Positions 21,506-34,037 of a DNA stretch of 64,000 bases are shown piece after piece. The stretch comes from Filosporella fistucella. Taxonomy: Eukaryota > Ascomycota > Leotiomycetes > Helotiales. A model generated the notes under the pieces. That model was not told the origin of the DNA, searched no databases, and was given only the letters and a program-made list of their open reading frames with translations. The DNA is taken from contig JAQJZZ010000013.1 in NCBI GenBank assembly GCA_030077755.1, positions 1,674,001-1,738,000 on the forward strand, in the 5' to 3' direction. Position numbers and translations under genes: made by a program. Positions within the stretch are counted from its first letter, which is position 1. The number at the start of each line of letters is the position of its first letter.

Positions 21506-23866
21506 ATGGACGGCTACAGACCTTTGAGCCTGACTGAAAGGAGGGCATCAATGGTATTTAATAACGATGATTCCGAGTTATCTCCAACCAGACAAACATT
21601 GACTCTTAACACCAATCCAAACGTGCGACTTCAGTCGAGGGTCGACAAGATATTACAGACACGCCCAAGAGGTCCTCCAACACCAAATATGACCACTCCA
21701 TCTGCAGATCCACATTCTCCTACACATTCAAGTCACGATCCCCCTCCTCCTCCAACACCTGCTGCGAGTCCAGGTCCTGACCATCCACAACCTGATTGGA
21801 GTGATGCCGGAGATCAAGAAGATTTCTTCCTCGCAAAGATCAGACATCATTTCAAAGATAGCTCACCTGCAGAGAGGACAAGAATTCTAGCTGATCTACT
21901 CAACCTTTGTACGAGCCAGCAGCTGAGTTTCGTCCGCCAGTATGTCGACCCGCTACTGAAGAAGGATCCATTCACTAGCTTACCGAATGAGATATGCTTG
22001 AGGGTTTGTTTTCTGGAATTCTAGATTTGCTTAACTGACCTGATTAGATTCTTTCTTGTATCGACGATCCAAAGGTACTGGCTAGAGCTTCGCAGGTGTC
22101 GCAGAGATGGCGCGAATTGTTGGCTGATGATGTGACGTGGATGAAATTATGTGCAAAGCATGATTACGGGCGTCGAATGTCAGAAAACCATGTTACAACC
22201 CCACCATTCTCTACACTTCGACCTCCTCCAAATCCGCTTGGCTATTTCGAAGATTCCCACCATTCGTTTCCGGGAGTTTCTACTCATTCATTTGTGCCTG
22301 GCAGCTCGAGGAGTTTCGATAGCACAATGAGTATTCGCAGACCGAAGATCAGATCATACAAGTCGCATTTCAAGCAAAGATACCTGGTAGAAACAGCTTG
22401 GAGAACAGGTGGGGAACATATCGCCAGACATATTACCCAAGATCAGGGTGTGGTTACGAGCTTGCATTTGACACCAAAGTATATTGTTGTTGCATTGGAT
22501 AATGCCAAGATTCACGTTTTCAACACCGAGGGTAATCAGCAGAAGACATTGCAGGGACATGTTATGGGCGTTTGGGCTATGGTTCCATGGGATGATATAC
22601 TGGTCAGTGGTGGATGTGATAGAGACGTTCGGGTCTGGGATATGTCTACAGGGTATGTTATTCAGGGTGGTTTTCTGTAATGTGCTGTACTAATTGAAGC
22701 AGAGAGAGTCTACACACCCTCCGAGGCCATACATCGACTGTCCGATGTCTCAAGATGTCTGACTCGACGACTGCGATTTCCGGGTCAAGAGACACGACGT
22801 TACGAGTATGGGATATCAAGACTGGACTCTGCAAGAATGTCTTAATCGGGCATCAAGCCAGTGTGAGATGCTTGGAAATTAAGGGTGATATCGTGGTTTC
22901 CGGGTCCTACGATACGACTGCTAGAGTATGGAGCATTTCTGAGGGCAGATGTTTACGGACATTATCTGGACATTTCTCGCAGATCTACGCCATTGCTTTT
23001 GATGGGACCAGGATTGCTACAGGAAGTTTAGACACCAGTGTGCGAATCTGGGATCCTACAAATGGGTATGTCTAGCATTTTGAGTTTGAGACAAAGCTAA
23101 CAGTTACAGCTCCTGCCAAGCAATCCTTCAAGGCCATACCTCTCTCGTTGGTCAACTACAGATGCGTGGAAATACTCTTGTGACTGGTGGATCTGATGGT
23201 TCGGTCAGAGTTTGGTCCCTTGAGAAGATGGCACCAATCCATCGCCTTGCCGCCCACGACAACAGTGTTACAAGTCTTCAGTTTGACGATACTAGGGTTG
23301 TTAGCGGAGGAAGTGATGGCAGGGTCAAGGTCTGGGATTTGAAGACCGGGCAACTAGTCAGAGAGCTCACTGCGCCTGCCGATGCTGTTTGGCGAGTTGC
23401 TTTCGAGGAAGAGAAATGTGTGGTTATGGCAAGCAGGAGTAATCGCACTATTATGGAGGTAAGTTGTTCTATGCATTGGTCAAAGTGCGAGGCTGATATT
23501 TCTAAGGTCTGGTCTTTCTCTCCTCCGGAAGACGTGCTATACGAATCAACACCCTCTCAACGCAAATCGCTTGGCTCTGTAGCTGTTGCTCCACGTCCTG
23601 CATCTGCAGCTCATTACTCTACAGGCTCGATAATCGCTATGGAGGGTTATCAAGCTAGGATGGCCGAGATCGATAGAGAGGAAAGAGAGAGAAAGGCGAG
23701 AGAAATAGATCATCCCATGGGCGAGAGTACCACAATCCGACCACAGCAAGTCATGACAGAAACAGGAGATGTTGAAATGGCTGGTGTCGAGGACAACTCA
23801 AATGGACCAGGTACCGCTCCATTGAGGATGAGCGGCAGTGGGCCGACATTCTTCCATGATGATTAG
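21506..23866 (+). CDS. CDC4: F-box/WD40 protein, Cdc4/Pop1-like SCF substrate receptor
   Basis: Exons 21506-22003, 22048-22652, 22703-23065, 23110-23458 and 23507-23866 encode 724 residues. The F-box starts at FTSLPNEICLRILSCIDDPK, after a Pro/Ser-rich N-terminus. The linker SYKSHFKQRYLVETAWRTGG is characteristic of the Cdc4/Pop1/Fbw7 group. At least seven WD40 blades follow (VRVWDMSTG, LRVWDIKTG, ARVWSISEG, VRIWDPTNG, VRVWSLEKM, VKVWDLKTG and flanking blades). The family recruits phosphorylated cell-cycle regulators to the SCF ubiquitin ligase. The C-terminal tail is charged, with a REERERKAREID helix. The fourth intron is only 48 nt and has no in-frame stop. Met30-type paralogues are less likely because of the linker. 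Introns are 44, 50, 44 and 48 nt. Confidence 0.88.
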
Positions 23867-26800
23867 AATTCCATAACATGGATTCTAGATCTATCAATAT
23901 AAAGAAACGACAGGCAGGACTGGACTCCCGTTCGTCGAGCAATCGGAACATTGGCGTAAAGAGCGAGACTGAGAGGAAAGAGATACATACCCCAGCATTC
24001 CCGGCGTTTTTCATTCAACTGCGTGTTCTTTTCTTTTTCTTGCCGTATGGACTATTGGTACTGCATTTGAGGTGCATTGGGAAATTTTCGAACATTACTG
24101 CCGGGGGTTTTGATTTGGGGAGTATGCATTTGGATGGCTTGGGTGGGATGAACATGAACTGGACGGATGGAGTGGAATGGAGTTGTGGCGATGGGTGGTG
24201 TTGTGAGAGTGAGAGAGAAAGCAGAGTATGAAGAGTACTGTCTGTGTAATAGAATTGAGAGATATTCTGATGATTCATTTGAGGTCTGACTTGTGAGTGT
24301 GGTTTGAGTGCTTCAGCTATGCTGTGAAACATACGCCGAATTTGAGTCATATTTAGCGCTAATTTTCAATAATGGGATCTGGTTTCTATATCCTCTCGAT
24401 CCAGATATACCTCTGCCAGTAAGTGGTAGGCAATATTCTCACCATACATTCAAATTTGGAGGTCTTCTCCCTCTAGCTTAATGTCCGTCCGACGTTGATA
24501 ATAGAAACAACCCTCAGGGACCATCTACCTTTTTCCTAAATTCATCATTCCCTTCTCTTCACTTTACCTCCTGCCTCCCGAAACTTTCCATATGTCTCAC
24601 ACCTTCCTATTCTTACCTTGTGGTAGAAACGAGATATGGGTATCTACTTTCTCACACACTCCGCATGCATACATACATCACCACGCATCTGGCTCGGGTA
24701 GGGGCCGGTTCACGCAATTGTTAGGAGCCGGTATTGTATGCTTGTAGCGATCAGAGTGGGAAGATATAGGTGGGATACCGTTGGGACGTGGGTTTTGGTT
24801 ATTTGAGGGAATATCAGGACGGTGGGTATGGTGGGTATGATTTGCGACGGTGGAAGTTTTAGTTGATGGTGACGGGATGAGAATAATCGACGGTAGTGAG
24901 AAATGTTGACGACAGATTGTAAGAGTGGTATAATTCCAGTAATCACTTAGCCCTCTAAGCCTCACAAATGACACTTGAACTTTATCAGCTACTCTCATTC
25001 CTCAACTCTGGAGCGCTGCATCCTACCTCAACTTTCAAGATTCCCACATTGAAGCTCATTGCGATGTCTTTCTCCATTTTTCCATAGCTTGAGAAGTTTC
25101 CTTGGACGTTGGAAGTGTTTATATATACAAGGTTGAAAGCTAAGGAGACGCACACGCTTTATAGGAATTGAGGTTTGGGCAGGTGAGCTTTGGAGTTGTG
25201 AATCATCAACCATGAATTCGGAAATCTTTTAGTGATAACAGAATCTGAATTTACAGAGGATATACAGTGGAGCAGTGCTTGTGGTAAACTTGAGAGCGGA
25301 ATGCTGGTTCGGGTCGTTTGTGACTTATGTGAAAGTCAAGGTGCTATAGTTTAAAGACCTGACTGAGAATTTTCAGCAGCAAATGGACTGCTGAGATGAT
25401 CTTTGGGGAATATATAACCGCACTTCTACTAATCTCAAGGAATACCAAGGGTAACTCGATGTGACCATATGATCTCTGCTGTGAGACTTCTTGGCTAGCA
25501 GCTCCTTATTCACCTTTTCGAACAGACCAAGCTGATTAGGAAGGAGCTTGGTGATCTAGGGGAAGTATAAATTCTCGAATTGACAGCGGATCTGAAAATT
25601 CAACCACAGTGGAACTCTACCCTCGAGCATGAGGGAGGATAGAAGCCGCAAGGAGAAATGGTGTGTTGTGGCTATGGATAGTGGAATACTGGTGTAATGA
25701 TTGAATTTGAGAAGTGATAGTGAGATACGACGTTAGGCTGAAGATCAGGAGGATAACCTGACTAGAGATGGATGAATTTTTACTGGTGTCGTCGACGTCT
25801 TCTTTCGTGAACGTCTTCTTTCATCAACGTTATACTCTGTTGATAGTTGACTATAGATAACTATTTGGATAAGTAAATTGAGATGAACTAATCTGACTCG
25901 TTTCTAAACCCGGGAATATGGCCGTACAATACATTGCTTGCATTTGGTCTATTAGAGTACCGTGGTAGAAGATAGAAGATCGCAAGCCGTCACTCCCTCC
26001 CATCTATGACACCATTGTTATCACCACTGAGCTTGAGAGCCAGGAAATAATTTGACAAAATACTTTATATACTTGAATAATATGTGGAACTCTTTAAGCT
26101 GAAGCATTAATTCCTCTCTTTTCTATATTGCCTCACTTTATTGGTGAATTTTAAAGGCGATTCTGGAAGGTGATATAGAGGAGGGGATTGAGGCAAGAAC
26201 CCGGTGAGTTTGAATGTATATAATACCCTCTAAGGTGTATACACTTGCTGTTTGGTCAGAAGGGTTCTGAAAAGGAAGAAGAGACATTTAAAGGGAATTT
26301 CTTAGAGAAATAGGAATGATTGGTTTCGATTGTCGTCAATTCTCGCAATTGTCAACAATTTCCTCCGTCCTCATCGTCATCACCAACTATAGATAGGCAT
26401 GGTAAGCTGGTATAGCCGCTTTGGGCCGTCCTATTAAGACTTGCAATAATTCTTGTACATAAATTGATACCGATTTATGTGGAGTCTCCATGGCCCTCGA
26501 TAGACCATTTCCAGCTTATTTTGTAGCTTCACCTCCTCCCACGTGGATATTTCATGTCTTTCTTTTGAATTATTAAATATGGGGGTCGCTGTGGGCAGAA
26601 TGGTAAGAAGGCTTGCACATAATGTCTCCATCCTCATCTCCTCTTTCCATGCTTTTTTGCCGTGGAGAGAGTCCATGGGAAATCGGTGGTACATAAACAT
26701 CGCTTTAGGCGGCAAAAAAGAAGTAAAGGTCTGGAAATTTCCCCCTACTAGGCGGAGTATGGGTTCTCGCCGTGTGAAAGGAAAATGTTGAGAGGGTGGC

Positions 26801-27413
26801 AGTTTCAAGTAAACTAGTTTTTAGAAGTAGGAAGGCGATAAATACTATAACACCGCTTCCTGAAAAGATGCAGAGAAATCATATTAAATTGTCTAGAAAT
26901 GCACCGTTAAAATCAGCATAGGATAAAGTGTCAAGCAGGTACGATTTTGCGTGAAAAAGTTTAAATAGAAAGATGCAGTAAACTCCTAAATCCCTTATCA
27001 AGTATCAACTTGATATTCTCGAATACTTCAATCTGTGTCGAATGGCAAATATATGTGCAACAAAATCCCTTCTCTGAGGTATCGTACAAGAAGAATGCGG
27101 GGCAAGCAGGATCAAGTTACTGCTAAGAACCCATTTCAGTCGTTCTGGGGGATCTTGGGAAACCTTGCCCTTCTCCCGCAAGGTCTCGTTACCTCTTTAT
27201 GGCTAGATTGCCACTTGTTATGTCTTCCAACCGTTGGTCAATCTGCCGCATCGCTCTCCCTTCTTTCCGGTGTTTTGTTCCTCCGCTAATCCAGAACCAA
27301 CGTATATCCAAGAAATACCAGGGTTAAACTGTGCCCCCTGGAGCAGTGAGAGTCAAATTTCGACGCCTGAACTCCATCGACGGAAATGAATGTGTACAGC
27401 GTCCGCAGACTGG
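23867..27413. other. Long AT-rich intergenic region
   Basis: About 3.5 kb follow the CDC4-like gene. No gene could be assembled on either strand. The largest open frame (26434-26808, 124 codons, minus) shows no splice context or recognisable motif. A short local repeat, CGTCTTCTTTC, occurs twice near 25796-25822. Confidence 0.4.
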
Positions 27414-27743
27414 CTATGAAGCCCGATCCACATGGCTAGCCGTCTTCGACTTGTGCAAAAGCTTTCCCATAAATCCTCCAACTATTTGGAGAGTCGATCT
27501 TCTGGCCGGTTTTTTGGGCTCAAAGTCATCTTGTTCAACTGCTTCACAACAGGGTAAGCATCCCAACTTGTTGATATAAGCGCTACGAGTACGAGAGAGC
27601 TCACCCTGAGATGATCTTCTTGGTTGCTTTATTCTCTGTACTTGTGAATTTTTTTGCACTGCAACTGCCTCCTCTCGCGAGAGAGCACTCTTGGGAGGCT
27701 TGAGTGTTGTTGTCGGAGTCTCTTTTATCTTGATGATTGACAT
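27414..27743 (-). CDS. Possible small basic protein, uncertain
   Basis: One open frame of 109 codons starts with MSIIKIKETPTTTLKPPKSA. It is Lys/Arg/Ser/Thr-rich, with a Cys-rich patch GCLPCCEAVEQDD in the middle and a short helical segment VGGFMGKLLHKSK near the end. The composition looks more coding-like than the surrounding shadows, and the adjacent Cys residues could be palmitoylated. No family is recognised and no intron is needed. It could be spurious. Confidence 0.3.
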   Translation of the reverse strand: MSIIKIKETPTTTLKPPKSALSREEAVAVQKNSQVQRIKQPRRSSQGELSRTRSAYINKLGCLPCCEAVEQDDFEPKKPARRSTLQIVGGFMGKLLHKSKTASHVDRAS

Positions 27744-28861
27744 GGTGGGGTAATTGTGGTGTCAAGGGATGATCTATGATTTCGTTGTTTGTCAAGAAAG
27801 ATGTAGGGTAGAAATTGTCAAGTAGCCATCACAATATATAGTAAAATAAAGAATTATGTCATTTCAAAAAGAAACTCGAGGGAAAAGGACATCAAAGACA
27901 GCAGACATGTTTGACGGCGTCACTGGGTTAGTGTGAGGAGCCTGTGTTACGATCTCGCTTCGGGCTATGGAGACTAAGCCACGCTGCTGGAAACTGCCTG
28001 GGCATACTGGAATAGAAGGAACCACCAATCAAACCGTAATTACTCTGCTGAGGTGGCAGCGAAATGCAACCACGAGACGCAAGTTGGGGCGGATTAGCGT
28101 GAACAATAAGCTGTGACTGGCTTTTGTACCGCCGTCGGGAGGACGCATCCCACTCCACCATGCTGTTATGAGCTGATAAATCCTCGCTATTTGATATTCT
28201 GAAAAACGCCACAGGAGTCACCGCCTGTTATGATTTTCAGAGTGATTACGATTGTTTTTGTCGTGTGTTTTGCCTCTTTGGTCGGGGACAACCCGGAAGT
28301 ATGGCTTTTTTACCCAAAGCCGGGGCTACTCGGTTGGTAGTGTCACTGTATTTCTTTTGAAAGACTTGTATTGCTTCCACGAGTTATCATTCAAAAATAT
28401 CCGCCTCAAATTTGGGGGCCATGTTTTCCTGTCCACCGAACTGCTCAATCTGGCCAATTCCAGCCGCTCCATCTGCACCCGTCCTAAAAGGTCGTTACAA
28501 TGCAACCATTCAATATATCATTTGCCAACCTCGCATTGTTCTACACAGAAGTGCTTGGGATTGAGTGGTGATGGCTTCTTCCATAGGCTCTGAATGGAGG
28601 CGGCGATGAAGCGGCTGGTAGCAACGCAGAGGTGTTGTAGCACATCTTGTCCACCCACACCTTCAAATTTCTCAAACTGATTGATTCTCCAATCAAAAAT
28701 GCCTGGGAAGAAGCTATTGTCAATCCCTTATATCAGAGTCGGGGCCCAGGATTTCTGGAAGGAGTGGGTTTCAAGTCCAGTCCACATCAACATTGTCCTT
28801 GCAAGCATTGTCTTAGTTTATACAGCACATTTCGTGTCATCTTCAGTACATATTCGAAGAC
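27744..28861. other. Intergenic
   Basis: This lies between the doubtful small gene and the DUF6594 gene. No supported exon was found; the open frame at 28647-29009 is a shadow that overlaps the real start. The DUF6594 promoter should be in the right part. Confidence 0.4.
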
Positions 28862-30233
28862 ATGGCACCGTCCAATATCAAGCGGGATCCGATTTCATTT
28901 CAACCTATACCTCAAGGAAAGGCGCCAGCGCAGCCTTCAGGTCAGGGTGACCAAAATATCGCCCAAGGACAGCCAGCACAAGGCCAAACCCAGGCAGAAG
29001 AGCCTATAACAACAGGGTCGGCACAAAACGGGGAATCTGCGCAGCAAAATCTACTGGCTCGAGCTTTCACACAGCCAGAGGAGTTTGCTCAAGTACTATC
29101 AACAGTGCTGGCAAAGGCTCTACAAGATGTGCAAGCAAAGTATGTAGCCCAACCTGCGCATTTTGAAGAAGAAGATGCTCCATTTTTTGAAGAGCCTGAT
29201 GAGAATGAAGATAGAGAACACCCTTGGAAGTACGGTATGTCTATCATTTATCATATCGCTAAGCTGGGTTGAGAATCGGAGCCTAACGTTCTCAGGCGGA
29301 TACAGAGACTTTGCACGATGGGTAGCTTCTGATCAAGCTTGGTTCATCACGCGTCGTTTCAGCACTTTAAATGCTCGAGTCATTCTGCAGCTGCAAGACA
29401 ACGTGGTTCGACTGGAAGAACAACTCGATAGGCTGGATAGGCAGTACAGACAACCGGATTCTTTGATGGGGGATGGAAATCGCACACATAACGGTAGTTT
29501 TAGGTTGGAGAGTTTCGAGGAAAGAAAGAAGGTTCTCAAGAACTTGGCAGCGGCTTTGAAGGAATACAGTAAGATTTACGTTCCTCATTTCCATTTTTCT
29601 TCTATACAAATGGAAAATCAGAATTGCATGGCACGAGATAACTAATGTACTCCAGATTCCTTCGTAAACGAATACTCTCAACTCGCTTCCCGCCCTCTCG
29701 TTCGCCAACAAGACGTCGAAGACGTTCGTGGCTGGCTGAACAACAATAAATTCGCTATTGCCGACGAAGAAGCTGCCTACATGGACCCAAAACACAGCGA
29801 TGACCTCATTCCGGTCCACCCAAAAACGCGGTCTTGGTTCCGTACCGTCCTAGAGAAGACCCATCTCCTACGCAAAAGACCTCTGAAAGGCTGTCTTTCT
29901 CGAAAACCATGTGATCCACTCATCTCACAACGGAACACAGACACACTCTGGCACAATGACACCAGAGTTGAAAAACTATCAGCATTCGTTATTGGTGGGG
30001 TAGGGTTGATGATGTTGATAGGCCCAATATGGGCTTTGGACAAAGCACCGGGAACGGATGTAAGACTCGGGATCATTACTGCGTTCATTATTGTGTTTTA
30101 TGTATTAGTTGGAATCGCTACTACGGCAAAAGTGTTTGAGAGTTTGGCTGCAGTGGCAGCTTACAGTGCTGTTTTGATGGTGTTTATGCAGATACAGCAG
30201 CCAGCAGCTCCAGCTACGGCGAGTACTCCGTGA
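28862..30233 (+). CDS. DUF6594 family membrane protein
   Basis: Exons 28862-29234, 29296-29568 and 29656-30233 encode 407 residues. Introns are 61 and 87 nt with GTATGT and GTAAGA donors; the first has a GCCTAAC branch point. The N-terminal 115 residues are Gln/Ala/Glu-rich and probably disordered. From the second exon on the layout matches fungal DUF6594: GYRDFARWVASD, then RRFSTLNARVILQLQDNVVR leading into a coiled-coil LEEQLDRLDRQY. A middle domain has the RPLVRQQDVEDVRGWLNNN block. Three C-terminal hydrophobic spans follow (AFVIGGVGLMMLIGPIWAL, IITAFIIVFYVLVGIATT, AAVAAYSAVLMVFMQI). The family is common in filamentous ascomycetes and has no known function. The membrane location is inferred from the spans. 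Confidence 0.78.
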
Positions 30234-31694
30234 TGGAATCGAGTTCTCGACGATGGACTGGATTGTCAGGATATACTTTGGGACGGAAAGGGAATAAAAC
30301 ATGAACAATATGGGAGGAATATAAGTCACCGTTATGATGTGCAAGGTCTTAAGTGCAAGACTCCAAGCTCAACGTCAGACTTCCTGGGAAGCAAGCAGAG
30401 GCATTCAGGCGTTAGAAATCGATCGACAGGATTCATGGCATGCGGAAAAATACCTCCAAGAGGACTGTCACCTTCCACGAGGCTTCAAGTAGGCACATAT
30501 ATGCCTGCAGGTCCTGAACAATCGACACCATTACATCTCCTGAGCATACTATCCAATTGTCAGCTCGGAGACTTCAAAGTCATATCGTACAGCTAGTCAA
30601 CCAACTAGAAAATCTCTCGCTTTGAACATTAGCACGGATCAAAATCCTCATGAGCTTCAACTCCGACCCTGACCGAGCGGCACTATCAATATTTGGAAAA
30701 ATAATATGGAGTCCAGCCGGCAAACTTCACCCCCACAGAACCCGGAGCCAAGCATCCAAAGTAGTGGGCTGCCGTGGTCCATGGTGAGGAGAGTCATTGA
30801 AGGAGAAGCTAGGGGGTTTTTATAAGAGAAAATTGTGGATCGGAAAGGAGGAAGAATAGTGGGCTCAATGCAAACAATGGGATAGTTCAAGAGGACGGAG
30901 GAGATTTAAGATCAGGGAGGTGAGTATTGAATGTAGGTCAATAGCAGGAAATAAAAGATCAAGCTTTGAATATAGCAGAATCGTTCTTTGCTTGCCCTCT
31001 ATATGTGCTAGCTGGATATCCATAAGCCTCTGCCTCGTCATTCTCCAAGTTCCAATAAGAAGAATGCCAAGCCTATCTCTGACTCCAACCAACCACACCA
31101 CACAGACATTCCTGAGCTTCCCGTCATGCTGTTGAGAGTCTTTCTGACGCGTTCTGGGATCCGTTGTCTTGATTGAAAGGGTTCCGGGAGGTCTTGATGG
31201 TGCTGGATTTATAGATGTGGTTGGTGGGCAAATTGAGAAGCGAGAAAGTCGAGGAAAGTTGCAAGGGAAAGCGAAGAGGAAATGGAAGGGGAGATTGGAG
31301 AGGACTTGGAGGCGGAACTGTAATACGATTTGCAATGTGAAGCTGAAGAGAAGAAGTGGAGAAACTTGAGGACATGACATTGAGTGATAGATAGCTTGAA
31401 ATAAGTATAATTCGAATAGCTTTTAAACCAAAACTTGCACAGAGACCGAGCGAAATAAAATCACCGTTTGGAAACTTCAAGGCTTGCAAGAAAATCATGC
31501 ATAGAAAGAGTCACAAATCTGTAGTGCTCAACGCACAAATGTAGGATTCATTACTGCCAGCCAAATTCCAGTCCTGGACTTACGTCTCAGTCATCATAAA
31601 ACCAACGCCAGCAATGCTCAACCCATTCCGTAAACGACCAGTAAATGCAATGACCTTCCAACGCCACGCTATGCCACAAACTTATTCTGCTCAA
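30234..31694. other. Intergenic
   Basis: No gene is supported between the convergent ends of the DUF6594 gene (+) and CTK3 (-). Overlapping open frames at 30865-31498 on the minus strand are low-complexity, Leu/Ser/Pro-rich readings of a purine-rich stretch, with no splice or family evidence. Confidence 0.45.
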
Positions 31695-32552
31695 CTATTC
31701 TGAGCCAGAAGCCTTCTTCCTGAAGTCCTCCTTGTACAACTTCGCGGAGTCCTTTCGCTCGGTTTGCTCCTCTTTGTACAGCTCGAAATCGTCTTCTCCA
31801 ACATCGCTTGTATTGTCCCACAGAAGATCGAATTCATCATCTGGACCCTTATTCTTGGTTGACCATCCTTCCTCTCTTGCTCGCTTGTGACGTTCACGAT
31901 CCTCTTCGATGCGCTGCTCGATCTGCTTTCTGTCTAGCTTTGGGACTGGAGCAGAGCTCTTGGTGCGACTGGTGCTGTTATTGAGGGATTGTTGCGGTGA
32001 GGTGATATCGCCTTCACTGCCTAAGATGGTGTCTCGGTCGCGGATAATTTCTTCGATCTCAGAGACGGTTTGGGAAGATAGATAGGACTTTGCTTGAAGA
32101 GAAGACAAAACCTGATGAAGGTTAGAAATGATTTGAGATTTGGAGAAAGTGAAAAACTTGCCTTGCGAACGACCTTTACATTAGCTGCGCCAGCTCCTCC
32201 AGGAGGGGCAACAGAGTCGACGATTTGGATGATGTCTCGTTGGATCATTCGAATGTAGTCTTTGTGTCCGTCCTTCTCAGCAGCATCGCAGATGTGCTCC
32301 AACAGGTACATGATATTGGCTCTGTTGTTCATGGTATTGTTACTCTATTTGCTATTAGCCGTTGCGCCATACTCAAGCTGGACAATAGAGAGTACTTACA
32401 CTTTCAAGCTTCTCCAAGATGCAGCTGTGGAGGTCCTCAGCTACATCTCGGTGCTTGATTGCGAACTGCGCAGCCTTGTTCGCGCTGTTGACAGAGGCAT
32501 TTAACCCGCTCAAGTGCTGGGTGAAGCGTACTCGGATCTCGAATGGATCCAT
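31695..32552 (-). CDS. CTK3: CTD kinase I gamma subunit
   Basis: Exons 32552-32400, 32344-32162 and 32111-31695 encode 250 residues. The N-terminal Ctk3 domain reads MDPFEIRVRFTQHLSGLNAS and continues through NRANIMYLLEHICDAAEKDG. The C-terminal part has the predicted helix KQIEQRIEEDRERHKRARE and a conserved-looking FDLLWDNTSDVGEDDFELYK segment. Ctk3 is the non-catalytic third subunit of CTDK-I, which phosphorylates Ser2 of the RNA polymerase II C-terminal repeat. Introns are 55 and 50 nt. The second intron appears to use a GC donor (AAG|GCAAGT) with a CTAAC branch and CAG acceptor; a GT alternative breaks the conserved frame. An in-frame ATG at 32717 would add 55 Ser/Glu-rich residues; I chose the internal start because the family begins at MDPFE. 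Confidence 0.9.
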
Positions 32553-34037
32553 TGTGTTGTGGTTATTGAGAGAAAGGGCAGGGTCACGATCTTCGTGCTC
32601 GTTTTGTTCTTCGTCGGTCTCGAGGACTTTCTCGTCGCTGCTTGCACTACCCCAACCAGAAGAGAGTTCTGGGTTGGTGTAGTAAATGATTGACGGGCTT
32701 GATTGGTTGGAAGACATAACGCTAACTAAAACGAGAGTAGTGCTGAGGTAGACGAGGAGGAGGAACTTCGGGAGAGCTTCGGCAGCTTGAAAAATGGAAG
32801 GCACGAGGCTGCGAGGCTACAATCGTACTAGTTTGGCTTTGTGCGATAATGATTCGCCGATGGTGCCACTGTGGGTAATTGAGTTGAATTCGTGTGGTAG
32901 TGGGTGAATTTTGACGTTGAATCTTGTTGATAATTGACTTTCACGAAGAAATTTAATTATATGAGATCGTGAACATTATTGACCGCCCATCCTGTGGAAA
33001 ATGTTAAATGTTCCAAATTCGATCTGTCATATTATCCAAACCTAGCTCCTTAACATCATACTTATACACATGGTGCTTTGTTATACGTAGGTAACAAACT
33101 TCGGTAAGGCTACTGCAGTAGTATCTTCTCTATTTCTGCCATGTGCCCCTACCTTTTTGGCCACGCAGAATTGTTCTACATTGGACTAGAATATTGCCTG
33201 AAGCTTCAGCATGACGGTAGGGAAACGTATAATGAAGCTAGAGACAAGCTATACCGAGCTCCCCAGGGACAATCAGGCCATCTCGGAAGCACAAAGGATA
33301 TCAAAATTGAAAATACTGTTTGGCATTGTCTGACTACTAAAAGAACCAACTAGCATTTGTTATAGAGCTTGGTTTCAAAGGAAATAGGTTCATCTGGATT
33401 GAGTTATGCCATTTCTGGCTGCTAAGACATTGAGATGATGCGACTGACGTTACTACACCAGCTCCTCCTTTTCAAGCAGACGTAAATTGAGGTGATTTGG
33501 GGAATCACATGATGTACCATAGCCACGGGATTGCCATGAGCGGAGGAGCTGAGAAACGTTGCTTGGGCTATGAGCACCAATCTTTGCCTGATTCGCACAC
33601 CTGCTCCGTTGAAAGGCGTAGGCTGCATGATAGTCGAGTCAAGATTCGGTCGTGACAATGAAAGGGTTAGAATCGATGTTCTGAAGACTGTTAGAGAATA
33701 CAGTCAGTCATTGCCAGTCAAGAGGGTGAAGGGGCTGAAGTTTTACAAACCAAGTTCTACATTCCACCACCAAAATGTCTGAGAATCTCTCTAACATTGT
33801 ATTTCAAGCTCACGACCTGACGACTCAGGGCAGTGATAGCTGAAAACAGAAGGTGAAGTCCAAGCATGCAAATGTCAGCATCAATACCCATAGTTCATTC
33901 TCCAATTCGACACAAGCCATCCCAGCATACACTCCATATCCTTGTGGTCTGAAAATTGGTGTGAGAAGTAGATTTTGTACACATCTCTAGTATTGATACA
34001 ATATTCCCACCATCCATCACTCATACACATCCACCAT
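32553..34037. other. Intergenic
   Basis: This lies between the CTK3 start and the 3' end of the bL12m gene. No supported gene, tRNA or repeat was found. The CTK3 promoter or 5' leader occupies the left part. Confidence 0.45.

Noticed and set aside
26434..26808. 124-codon minus-strand frame
   Set aside because: No recognisable domain or intron context, and an equal-quality frame on the opposite strand.
30865..31498. Overlapping minus-strand open frames of up to 171 codons
   Set aside because: Low-complexity Leu/Ser/Pro readings of a purine-rich strand, with no splice sites or family similarity.
32553..32804. N-terminal extension of Ctk3
   Set aside because: The family starts at MDPFE; the extension contains a hydrophobic stretch and a Ser/Glu-rich linker unlike Ctk3. 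Only the 55-residue version from 32717 is conceivable.
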